From: JAAFHS01 sp031396505
Lineage (GTDB): Bacteria; Pseudomonadota; Alphaproteobacteria; Rhodobacterales; Rhodobacteraceae
NCBI GenBank assembly: GCA_031396505.1
Contig: JANNKX010000261.1
Span: 1-15,848 of the forward strand
DNA length: 15,848 nucleotides
Reading direction: 5' to 3'
The notes beneath the pieces were generated by a model, which searched no databases, was not told the origin of the DNA, and was given only the letters and a program-made list of their open reading frames with translations. Positions 1 to 5,844 of this stretch are shown here, piece by piece. Each line of letters starts with the position of its first letter. Position 1 is the stretch's first letter. The position numbers and the translations under genes are program-made.

Positions 1-95
1 TCGATGACAAGTTCCGTATCCCCCAGCCGCACCCTGTCGCCCGTCGTCGGGCCATACATATCGGCATAGGTCGCGCGTGAGATAGCGGTTGGCAT
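1..95 (-). CDS. ureC: Urease alpha subunit, N-terminal fragment (cut by window edge)
   Basis: The first 31 codons of the catalytic subunit of urease, which hydrolyses urea to ammonia and carbamate at a di-nickel centre in the cytoplasm. The translation opens MPTAISRATYADMYGPTTGD and continues with RVRLGDTELVI, the characteristic UreC N-terminus (ISR..YA.M.GPT.GD.VRL.DT.L). The nickel ligands, carbamylated lysine and active-site histidines lie outside the window. The start is the ATG at 93-95; an AAGGA lies 8 nt upstream. The gene is the last visible member of the urease operon on this strand, but four other reading units separate it from ureB. Family assignment is secure; completeness cannot be judged. 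Confidence 0.93.
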   Translation of the reverse strand, partial: MPTAISRATYADMYGPTTGDRVRLGDTELVI

Positions 96-227
96 CTAGA
101 TATTCCTTAGACCGAGATCATCTGTCGGACGCTCCAGCAAAGGCCGCGTGCATTGTTCGATGTTTAAACGTGTGAAGATTGGAAGGCTCCTCGTCGGCAT
201 CCGCTGACGGCAAGGCTGGAGCCCCAA

Positions 228-356
228 ATGAAACTCTCTATCATCCTGTCGATTATAGTCGCCGCGCTTTACGTTGTGGTCACCGATAGCCCCAAAGAAC
301 ACGCTCTTGCGATAGCAACATACTTGATAGTCCTGTTGGCCGCAGCGGGCCACTAA
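228..356 (+). CDS. Possible 42-residue two-helix membrane peptide
   Basis: A short reading frame on the strand opposite the urease genes, in the 270-bp gap beside ureC. It encodes 42 residues: a basic start (MK), a hydrophobic stretch at about residues 3-18 (rich in I, V, L and A), a polar turn at about 19-25 (TDSPKEH), and a second hydrophobic stretch at about 26-40. This is the pattern of a hairpin-type small inner-membrane protein. A GGAG at 218-221 stands 6 nt before the ATG. The frame reading the other way over 96-365 looks non-coding (mixed Cys/Arg/Gln-rich text). The GGAG also forms the right arm of a 6-bp inverted repeat with 185-190, so initiation could be masked. I recognise no family. 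Support is the ribosome site plus the amphipathic organisation only. Confidence 0.45.
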   Translation: MKLSIILSIIVAALYVVVTDSPKEHALAIATYLIVLLAAAGH

Positions 357-365
357 AAAGGCCAT

Positions 366-674
366 CTACGTCCCCACCTTCGGGCCACGCTTCACCAGCC
401 GTTTCGCATTCGCCCCCGTCCGCCGCGCAATCGGCGTCAGCCCTGCGTTCGCCACCGCAACCGCGTCCTTGCCCATCATCGCCGCCTTCATCATCGCAGC
501 CCCGGATTCCACCGCCGCTGCCGTCTTTTCATCCACCATGCGCTTGTTTTCGGCGGGGGTGACGTTCCACGCCCCTGCCATGCCCATCATCCGCATCGCG
601 ATGACCATATTCGCCTGCCCCAACATCATGCCCGTCCGCATCGACAGCGCCATCAGATTGCGTGATCGTTTCAT
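366..674 (-). CDS. Met-rich small protein of the family often labelled 'antifreeze protein'
   Basis: A 102-residue protein with 15 methionines, 10 of them in the first 32 residues (pairs at 16-17 and 29-30), then a second cluster at 61-67. The C-terminus is basic (residues 84-99, with RR, KR and KRGPK). The middle, about residues 37-60, carries NVTPAENKRMVDEKTAAAVES, the most family-like segment. I recall similar 90-110 residue proteins in Rhodobacteraceae carrying an automated 'antifreeze protein' label because of their alanine-rich composition; I see no basis for that activity. The helix-rich, phasin-like composition would fit a granule-surface or polymer-binding role, which is speculative. 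The ATG at 672-674 has AAGGGA 6 nt upstream. The gene follows the AhpD-like gene by 83 bp and precedes ureC in the same direction. Confidence 0.8.
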   Translation of the reverse strand: MKRSRNLMALSMRTGMMLGQANMVIAMRMMGMAGAWNVTPAENKRMVDEKTAAAVESGAAMMKAAMMGKDAVAVANAGLTPIARRTGANAKRLVKRGPKVGT

Positions 675-757
675 GCCAATTCCCTTGTCTGACCCACGTC
701 TGCGCTGCGGCCCATCATCGGGCCGCAGTCACCTTTGCATCCTGTCGCGCGCAAGCG

Positions 758-1153
758 TCACGCCAGAAACCGCGCATCCACCGGCACACCCAGTGCCGTC
801 ACCAACGCATTCGTCTGCGCCGCCATCGCAATCACCGCCAACAGCTCGCCGTGCTGGGCGTCCGTCATCCCTTTGGCCTTCGCCGCTGCCGTGTGGGAAT
901 GCACGCAATAGGTGCAGGCATTCGCCGTCGACACGGCCAGATAGACCATTTCCTTGACCAGCGGGTCCAGCGCACCAGGCGCCATCACCACTTGCAGCCG
1001 TTCCCACGTCGCCCGCAACAGCGCAGGGTCGGCGGCAAGTGCGCGCCAGAAATTGTTGACATAGTCGGTCTGCCGCCTGGCGCGGATGTCGTCAAATACG
1101 GCAAGGGCCTCGGCCCCTGCCGCCGCGTCGGTTAACAGCGCAACAGTGCCCAT
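758..1153 (-). CDS. Carboxymuconolactone decarboxylase / AhpD-like family protein
   Basis: A 131-residue member of the carboxymuconolactone decarboxylase/AhpD fold. These small helical proteins act as alkylhydroperoxidases or decarboxylases. The redox signature is visible as C80-T-Y-C83-V-H-S-H87, preceded by an acidic residue at E68, which is the E...CxxCxxxH arrangement of AhpD-type peroxidases. Redox chemistry is therefore likelier than ring-opening decarboxylation. The ATG at 1151-1153 shares one base with the cyclase stop codon (TGATG), indicating translational coupling; a GTG one codon upstream is an alternative start. The substrate is not evident. Coupling to a Tat-exported partner is odd, since this protein has no signal peptide and should stay in the cytoplasm. 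Confidence 0.87.
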   Translation of the reverse strand: MGTVALLTDAAAGAEALAVFDDIRARRQTDYVNNFWRALAADPALLRATWERLQVVMAPGALDPLVKEMVYLAVSTANACTYCVHSHTAAAKAKGMTDAQHGELLAVIAMAAQTNALVTALGVPVDARFLA

Positions 1154-1965
1154 CACACCAGCGCCAAGATGCGCGCAGGCCCGCCCGTGCCGCCCTTGTG
1201 CGTGGGCGCGCCAACCATGACTGTCGCCCCCGTTGCAGGTACCGCGTCAAGGTTCGCCATGTTTTCGATGCCATAACGCCCGCCCGGCAGCCACGAAAAA
1301 TGCACCGCGAAATCGGCCGAATTGCCAGGGTCGAGCGACAGCGTATCCACGCCGATACAGGCCACATCCAGCCCTGCCAGCATATCGGTTGCAGCCTTGG
1401 AAAAGCCGGGGAATGCAAACGCACCATCCGGCGTGTTGCGGTACAGGGCATCACCCACCCGTGCCGCCCAGCCGGAATTCATCGCCACGCACGCGCCCGC
1501 CGGAATTGCCCCGTTCGCCGACACCCACGCCTCGATATCGGCGGGTTCCACCATCGCGTTGGCGTCCTCCATCGCCTTTGCTTTGATATCGACCACGCAC
1601 AGCGGGCAGACCAGACGTTCGACCGGCAACGCATCCACCGACGTGCCGTCCGCACTGAAATGCAACGGCGCGTCGATATGCGTGCCGGTGTGTTCAAAAA
1701 TCGTCAGTTTCCACAGCTGATAGCCATTGCCCTCGAACTTGACCGCGGGTTCATACAAAATGCCCGGATTGCCATCAAAGGTCGGAAACGCGCCGTCATA
1801 GCCATGCGTCAGATCAACCACCTTGCTGGCTTGCGCCAGCGCCGGACGCGCCGACAACAGGCCCGCCGCGCCCGAGACAAGCCCCACCGCCGCCGCCGTC
1901 CGGAACAGATCACGGCGGCTCAGCATACCTTGTTTCACGTTTTCAATCACACAGGCATGGCACAT
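1153..1965 (-). CDS. Tat-exported cyclase / kynurenine-formamidase-like hydrolase
   Basis: A 270-residue protein of the 'putative cyclase' family, metal-dependent hydrolases that include bacterial kynurenine formamidase and isatin hydrolase. The signature HTGTHIDAP is present at H92 to P100 (H92, H96 and D98 as metal ligands). The N-terminus carries a twin-arginine signal: S16-R17-R18-D19-L20-F21, a hydrophobic stretch at about 22-39, and a likely cleavage after ALA at 42-44. Before the twin arginine is a short head with C2-H-A-C5. A further C120-P-L-C123 pair occurs in the mature part. The start at 1963-1965 is chosen for a GGAG 6 nt upstream. The gene lies 23 bp after ureB and overlaps the AhpD-like gene. 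The substrate is unknown; Tat export suggests a folded metalloenzyme in the periplasm, so a direct part in cytoplasmic urease assembly is unlikely. Confidence 0.88.
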   Translation of the reverse strand: MCHACVIENVKQGMLSRRDLFRTAAAVGLVSGAAGLLSARPALAQASKVVDLTHGYDGAFPTFDGNPGILYEPAVKFEGNGYQLWKLTIFEHTGTHIDAPLHFSADGTSVDALPVERLVCPLCVVDIKAKAMEDANAMVEPADIEAWVSANGAIPAGACVAMNSGWAARVGDALYRNTPDGAFAFPGFSKAATDMLAGLDVACIGVDTLSLDPGNSADFAVHFSWLPGGRYGIENMANLDAVPATGATVMVGAPTHKGGTGGPARILALV

Positions 1966-1988
1966 GGCAGTCTCCCTCTGGTTCGGGC

Positions 1989-2294
1989 CTATAACGGGCC
2001 CATGATCTGTTGGTTGAACCCGAACACCTTGCGGTCCCCGGCATAAGGCACAAGGCGCACTTCGCGCATCTGCCCCGGTTCAAAGCGTACTGCCGTGCCC
2101 GCCGCGATGTCGAGCCTTTTGCCCCGCGCTGCAGCCCGGTCGAACGACAGGCCCGCATTGGTTTCGGCAAAGTGATAGTGCGACCCCACCTGAACCGGCC
2201 GATCACCCGTATTGGCCACCATCAGCGTGGTCTGCGGCGCGTCCGCGTTCAGCATGATATCGCCCGCCGCCGGAAAGATTTCCCCTGGGATCAT
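1989..2294 (-). CDS. ureB: Urease beta subunit
   Basis: A 101-residue small structural subunit of the cytoplasmic urease (UreABC) complex. The opening MIPGEIFPAAGDIMLN and the core QVGSHYHFAETNAGLSFDR (about residues 36-54) are hallmark UreB segments; the C-terminal VRLVPYAGDRKVFGF also fits. Length matches the family norm of about 101-105. An in-frame GTG at 2298-2300 would add two residues, but the ATG at 2292-2294 gives the canonical MIPGE start and has an AGGTGG just upstream. The reading unit starts 6 bp after the ureA stop. It is a separate gene rather than fused to ureA as in some bacteria. Confidence 0.96.
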   Translation of the reverse strand: MIPGEIFPAAGDIMLNADAPQTTLMVANTGDRPVQVGSHYHFAETNAGLSFDRAAARGKRLDIAAGTAVRFEPGQMREVRLVPYAGDRKVFGFNQQIMGPL

Positions 2295-2300
2295 GGCCAC

Positions 2301-2603
2301 CTACCTTATGGGATGATGCACGGTGACCAGCTTTGTCCCATCGGGGAACGTCGCCTCGACCTGCACGGAATGGATCATTTCGGGCACGCCCGCCATACAT
2401 TGTGCCCGCGTGATCACATGGCCCCCTGCGTCCATCAGGTCGGCTACCGTGCGTCCGTCGCGCGCGCCCTCGACCACGAAATCGCTGATGATCGCCACCG
2501 CCTCGGGGTGATTCAGGCTGACCCCGCGCGCCAGCCGCCCGCGTGCCACCATCGCGGCGACGCTGATCAGCAGCTTATCCTTTTCCCGTGGTGTCAGATT
2601 CAT
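2301..2603 (-). CDS. ureA: Urease gamma subunit
   Basis: A 100-residue smallest subunit of urease. It reads MNLTPREKDKLLISVAAMVA at the start and contains HPEAVAIISDFVVEGARDG (about residues 32-50), MAGVPEMIHSVQVEATFPDG (about 70-89) and ends in VTVHHPIR, all typical of UreA, at the usual 100 residues. An upstream in-frame start would add eight residues that do not belong to the family. The ATG at 2601-2603 has GAGGG a few bases upstream, 7 bp after the ureD stop. Tight spacing on both sides indicates one transcript with ureD and ureB. Confidence 0.96.
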   Translation of the reverse strand: MNLTPREKDKLLISVAAMVARGRLARGVSLNHPEAVAIISDFVVEGARDGRTVADLMDAGGHVITRAQCMAGVPEMIHSVQVEATFPDGTKLVTVHHPIR

Positions 2604-2610
2604 CGCACCC

Positions 2611-3414
2611 TCACATCTGCCAGACACGCGGCAAAGCCGCTTTGCGCAGCACCATCAGTACCGCCACGATCTCACACCGCAAGGGCCAGCCATCCGCCGC
2701 CATCATGCGCACCATCACCTTGCCGTCAAACCCGCTGACCGCTGCATCCGGCCCCAGCACTGCCCGCACCGGCCCCACCGCATCTTCGGCCCCCTGCGCC
2801 ACCATCGCGATCGACGCAAACGCCCGCGCGCCGTTCAGGCCAGCATTGCCCGACCCCAAGGCTGCCGCATCCATCCGCAGCGGCTCCATCAGCCGGGGCC
2901 GCCCGCCCTGCCACACCTCGCGCCGATCCGAAAACTGTACCGCGCGCAGCGTTTCGCCCATCGCCGCCCGGCCCAGCACAACCGCCTCAAGCAGTAAACA
3001 CCCCGCACCCCGTGCCAGTTCCACGCGCGTGGTGCGCGCCAGCGCGGCCCCTTGAAACAGGATCGTCTCCTGCGGCAGCCAATCTAGCCAGCCACCCGCG
3101 CCAACCCCGTGCTGCACCGTCACCTCGGCTTGTCCTTCGGTCGCCAGATACGCCCGTTCCGCCGTTTGCGTCGTCGCAACCGCCCGCACGCCTGCACCCA
3201 GTTCAAGCCGATACGACAGGCGATCTCCGCCAGTTAACCCGCCTGATGTGTTCAGAAAAACCACCTCGGGCACATCACCCACACGTGGCAAAATCGCCTT
3301 GGCCGCCCCCCGCTGGCGCAAGCCCGTCAGGCGCACCCCGCCATCATGCATCGCGAGGCTCGCGAAAGCTGCCCCCTCCGTGCGCTGGTGAATGACCGGA
3401 CCCTGCAATGTCAT
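2611..3414 (-). CDS. ureD: Urease accessory protein UreD
   Basis: A 267-residue urease maturation factor. UreD (UreH) binds apo-urease and, with UreF and UreG, delivers nickel. Diagnostic segments are visible: VFLNTSGGLTGGDRLSYRLEL (about residues 52-72), TTQTAERAYL (about 80-89), LDWLPQETILFQGA (about 109-122) and the C-terminal WPLRCEIVAVL. The frame stays open to about 3516, but the added residues are unlike UreD. The ATG at 3412-3414 gives a UreD-type MTLQGPVIHQR start, though its ribosome site (GGTGA) is weak, so the start is only probable. It is the first gene of the operon and is divergent from the ureohydrolase gene, with 225 bp between the two start codons. Confidence 0.93.
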   Translation of the reverse strand: MTLQGPVIHQRTEGAAFASLAMHDGGVRLTGLRQRGAAKAILPRVGDVPEVVFLNTSGGLTGGDRLSYRLELGAGVRAVATTQTAERAYLATEGQAEVTVQHGVGAGGWLDWLPQETILFQGAALARTTRVELARGAGCLLLEAVVLGRAAMGETLRAVQFSDRREVWQGGRPRLMEPLRMDAAALGSGNAGLNGARAFASIAMVAQGAEDAVGPVRAVLGPDAAVSGFDGKVMVRMMAADGWPLRCEIVAVLMVLRKAALPRVWQM

Positions 3415-3569
3415 TGCATCATTCACCAACCTTGCCCCTGTCCGCGCAATCTTTCTGTCTGGCTGCAACGTCGTACGCACCGCAGGACCCGCAACGTGGG
3501 CCCGCTTTCCCCGCACCCTGCCGCAAAAAACGGCACCCGAAAAATGAATTCCTTTGGATCGGGTATCAA

Positions 3570-3590
3570 AAACGGTTCACGGCACCGTTT
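3570..3590. promoter_or_regulatory. 21-bp dyad AAACGGT-N7-ACCGTTT, candidate operator
   Basis: A perfect inverted repeat with 7-bp arms at 3570-3576 and 3584-3590 and a 7-bp spacer, in the ureD-ureohydrolase intergenic region. It overlaps the putative -35 element of the ureohydrolase promoter. The size and symmetry suit a dimeric repressor or activator. The cognate regulator is not in the window next to it. Confidence 0.45.
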
Positions 3591-3604
3591 CCCCCCGCTA
3601 GGCT
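3576..3604 (+). promoter_or_regulatory. Putative promoter of the ureohydrolase-VOC operon
   Basis: TTCACG (3576-3581) and TAGGCT (3599-3604) are separated by 17 bp, a poor but plausible sigma-70-type arrangement, 35 bp before the GTG start. It overlaps the 21-bp dyad, which would make the dyad an operator. The -35 hexamer is far from consensus, so confidence is low. Confidence 0.3.
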
Positions 3605-3639
3605 CGCCGCACAAGTACCGCCATCCACAAGGATCACCA

Positions 3640-4590
3640 GTGCCCCTGAACCAACCCCTCGGCGGCAACGACATGCCCCGCGCAGGCGGGCCCGGCACGA
3701 TGATGCGCCTGCCCGGCCAGCCCACTGCGGCAGGCCTTGATGCGGCCTTCATCGGCATCCCGATGGATCACGGCACATCCTTCCGCCCCGGCACACGTCT
3801 TGGCCCCCGCCAGATCCGCGCCGAAAGCGCGATGCTGCGCCCGTTCAACATGGCCACCGGGGCCGCCCCCTTCGATCATCTGCAGGTCGCCGACATCGGC
3901 GATGTCCCGATCAACACCTTCGATCTGAAAAAGACCGTGGACATCATCACCGCCTTTTATGATGACGTGTTGTCCCACGGCACCATCCCGCTGACCCTTG
4001 GTGGCGACCATACCCTGACATGGCCCATCCTGCGTGCGATGCGCAAAAAGCACGGCCCCGTCGCGCTGATCCACATCGACGCCCATGCCGATATCAACGA
4101 CACGATGTTCGGCGAAAAGGTCGCCCATGGCTGCCCTTTCCGCCGCGCCTGGGAAGATGGTTGTTTGCAGAACGACAAGGTGTTCCAGATCGGCCTGCGC
4201 GGCACCGGCTATTCCCCCGATGATTTCAACTGGGGGCGTCAGCAAGGCTGGACCGTCATTCAGGCCGAGGATTGCTGGCACAAGTCCCTGCGCCCCCTGA
4301 TCGCCGACATCCGCAACAAGATCGGCGATACGCCCACTTATCTGTCCTACGACATCGACAGCCTCGATCCCGCCTTCGCCCCCGGCACCGGCACGCTGGA
4401 GGTGGGTGGCCTCACCGTCTGGCAGGGGCTGGAGCTGATCCGCGGCTGCGCGGGTCTGAACCTTGTGGGCTGCGATCTGGTCGAGGTTTCGCCCCCCTAT
4501 GATCCGCAGGGCGCCACCGCCCTTGTGGCCGCGAATTTCCTTTATGAAATGCTCTGCGTCCTGCCCGGCGTCCCACCAGGCAAGCCATGA
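3640..4590 (+). CDS. gbuA: Guanidinobutyrase / agmatinase-family ureohydrolase
   Basis: A 316-residue manganese-dependent ureohydrolase of the arginase/agmatinase superfamily, cleaving a guanidino compound to an amine and urea. Ligands are visible: GGDH (H124), D147-A-H149-A-D151, and D238-I-D240 in SYDIDSLDP; EVSPPYD at 282-288 closes the site. The N-terminus NQPLGGNDMPR...MMRLP and RQIRAESAMLRPFNMATGAAP closely resemble Pseudomonas GbuA as I remember it, favouring 4-guanidinobutyrate (products GABA and urea) over agmatine. M156 in DTMFGE occupies the position I recall as the Met distinguishing guanidinobutyrase from guanidinopropionase (Tyr). The GTG start at 3640 has AAGGA 6 nt upstream; the frame is open further upstream but that text is not family-like. 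It is divergent from ureD and overlapped by the VOC gene. Substrate is inferred; agmatinase remains possible. Confidence 0.88.
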   Translation: MPLNQPLGGNDMPRAGGPGTMMRLPGQPTAAGLDAAFIGIPMDHGTSFRPGTRLGPRQIRAESAMLRPFNMATGAAPFDHLQVADIGDVPINTFDLKKTVDIITAFYDDVLSHGTIPLTLGGDHTLTWPILRAMRKKHGPVALIHIDAHADINDTMFGEKVAHGCPFRRAWEDGCLQNDKVFQIGLRGTGYSPDDFNWGRQQGWTVIQAEDCWHKSLRPLIADIRNKIGDTPTYLSYDIDSLDPAFAPGTGTLEVGGLTVWQGLELIRGCAGLNLVGCDLVEVSPPYDPQGATALVAANFLYEMLCVLPGVPPGKP

Positions 4591-4991
4591 CCCATATCCT
4601 CTATGTCACGCTCGGTTTCTCCGACTTTGCCCGCACGGCGCGGTTCTATGATGCCGTACTGCCGCCGCTTGATATGGCGCGCATGGCGGATGTGGATGAT
4701 GGCTGGCTCGGCTACGGCCCCGACTACGACCATGGCGTCGGCCTCTACCTGTGCCCGCCCTTCGATCAGCGCGGCCCCACCCCCGGCAACGGCACCATGG
4801 TCGCCTTCCGTGCCCCCTCTGCCGCCCATGTCCGCGCCTTTCATGCAGCGGCCCTGGAACACTGCGGCACCGACGAAGGCGCTCCCGTCACCCGTCTGCA
4901 GTACGAGGCCGGGTTTTACGCGGCCTATGTCCGCGACCCCGACGGCAACAAACTCGCCTGCGTCTGGCACAAATGGAACGGCAAAGACTAA
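4587..4991 (+). CDS. VOC (glyoxalase/bleomycin-resistance-fold) family protein
   Basis: A 134-residue single-module vicinal-oxygen-chelate protein. The opening MTHILYVTLGFSDFARTARFYD (one strand, then a helix ending in FYD) and the C-terminal AAYVRDPDGNKLACVWH (YxxDPDGNxL) are the usual VOC landmarks. Such proteins dimerise to make a metal site for isomerases, dioxygenases or resistance proteins; the substrate cannot be told from sequence. The ATG overlaps the ureohydrolase stop by 4 bp (ATGA at 4587-4590), so the two are translationally coupled, which may mean it handles a product or a toxic carbonyl arising in guanidino-compound breakdown. That link is inference. Confidence 0.87.
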   Translation: MTHILYVTLGFSDFARTARFYDAVLPPLDMARMADVDDGWLGYGPDYDHGVGLYLCPPFDQRGPTPGNGTMVAFRAPSAAHVRAFHAAALEHCGTDEGAPVTRLQYEAGFYAAYVRDPDGNKLACVWHKWNGKD

Positions 4992-4992
4992 G

Positions 4993-5031
4993 CGCCTCCC
5001 CTCCCCCTTCATGACGAGGGGTCGGAGGGCG
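4993..5031. terminator. Imperfect GC-rich hairpin after the VOC gene
   Basis: An imperfect stem pairs CGCC, TCC and CCCC on the left with GGGG, GGA and GGCG on the right around a loop of about 11 nt, starting 2 nt after the VOC stop codon. There is no following T run, so it would not be a classical intrinsic terminator. The position between two convergent genes is where a bidirectional stop is expected. Confidence 0.3.
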
Positions 5032-5098
5032 GGGCCATGCGGAAAATCCCGAAACGCCCCCGATTCGTCACCGTGGTTAACGCAACCTTTCCGCAACG

Positions 5099-5123
5099 CG
5101 CGTCTTTACGGAATAAAGACGCG
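5099..5123. repeat. Perfect 10-bp inverted repeat, 5-nt loop
   Basis: CGCGTCTTTA (5099-5108), loop CGGAA, TAAAGACGCG (5114-5123). It lies in the 205-bp space between the convergent VOC gene and the secreted-protein gene. The rest of that space (4992-5196) shows no credible gene. It could be a terminator stem or a protein site; there is no T tract on either side. Confidence 0.55.
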
Positions 5124-5196
5124 ACCAAGACGCAATGAAGATCACCGAAAATCGACAAAACCCACAGATTACCCCTGCGTTCGCAAAGGCTTAACC

Positions 5197-5817
5197 CTAC
5201 CCAAAGTTCACCGCGATCAAACTGACGGGCATTGCTGGAAATTCACTGCACCCCGCCCGCCCGACCATCAGGATGAACGGCACCCCCGCCGTCAGCGGGT
5301 CCCAGCCCGGCCCCTCGATCCGATCAATCGTCAGCGTCACGGTATCCGCCGTCACCTCGGCATAGCGTTCGGCGAAAAAGTAGTTGAACCCCTGATCCAG
5401 CCGCGCCGATGTCGGATCATCCGCATACAAAACCCGCTGCACACCCGCCTCTGCGGCGAACCCCGAACCGGGGGTGAAGGTGATCTCCATCGGGTCATCC
5501 ACACGGGACGTGTCGCGCACATTCACCAGCGCCGACACCAGATCGCCCGCGAGATCATAGTCATAGGCGCGCACATAAGTGGCCTCCAGATCGGGCTTGC
5601 ACCCCGCCAGTGGCAGGGTAATCGACAACGGTCGCGGTCCGATACTGATGCTGAATGACAGCGGCCAATCGCTGGGTGCCGCCGTGATCGTCACCGGCGC
5701 GCCATCTTGGGTAATCGTCAGGTCAAGGACTGTCAGACCCAATTCTTCCTGTGCCATCGCTGATCCACAAAACACTGCAAAAACCGTGATTAGACAGGCT
5801 TTCTGAATGTTACGCAT
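5197..5817 (-). CDS. Secreted protein of unknown function
   Basis: A 206-residue protein that I do not recognise. Residues 1-22 form a clear Sec signal peptide: basic MRNIQK, a hydrophobic core at about 8-17, and AMA before Q23. The mature part alternates short hydrophobic strands (for example VTITAAP, LSFSISIG, LSITLPL) and acidic turns, suggesting a beta-rich soluble periplasmic domain. Only two cysteines remain after cleavage, C73 (LAGCKPD) and C190 (RAGCSEF). They sit in similar contexts and could form a disulfide. A GGAG stands 7 nt before the ATG at 5815-5817. The gene follows the cupin gene by 27 bp on the same strand, so the two are probably cotranscribed. No enzyme motif is seen. Confidence 0.8.
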   Translation of the reverse strand: MRNIQKACLITVFAVFCGSAMAQEELGLTVLDLTITQDGAPVTITAAPSDWPLSFSISIGPRPLSITLPLAGCKPDLEATYVRAYDYDLAGDLVSALVNVRDTSRVDDPMEITFTPGSGFAAEAGVQRVLYADDPTSARLDQGFNYFFAERYAEVTADTVTLTIDRIEGPGWDPLTAGVPFILMVGRAGCSEFPAMPVSLIAVNFG

Positions 5818-5844
5818 GAAGGAACTCCAACAAAATCGGATTGC

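Noticed and set aside
162..169. GTTTAAAC 8-bp palindrome in the ureC-proximal gap
   Set aside because: A simple AT-core palindrome with no placement or second copy to suggest a function.
96..365. 89-residue minus-strand frame directly before ureC
   Set aside because: Composition is mixed Cys/Arg/Gln/Asp text without any domain character, codons are unlike the neighbouring genes, and no ribosome site is evident. It lies opposite a more protein-like plus-strand frame.
366..674. True antifreeze activity for the Met-rich protein
   Set aside because: That label derives from compositional similarity to alanine-rich fish proteins; no ice-binding repeat is present.
1198..2046. 282-residue plus-strand frame opposite the cyclase gene
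   Set aside because: His/Arg/Gln-rich translation typical of the antisense of a GC-rich gene; the minus strand carries a clear Tat-signal cyclase with a conserved HxGTHxD.
3634..4281. 215-residue minus-strand frame opposite the ureohydrolase
   Set aside because: Mirror of a strongly conserved gene; no ribosome site and no recognisable motif.
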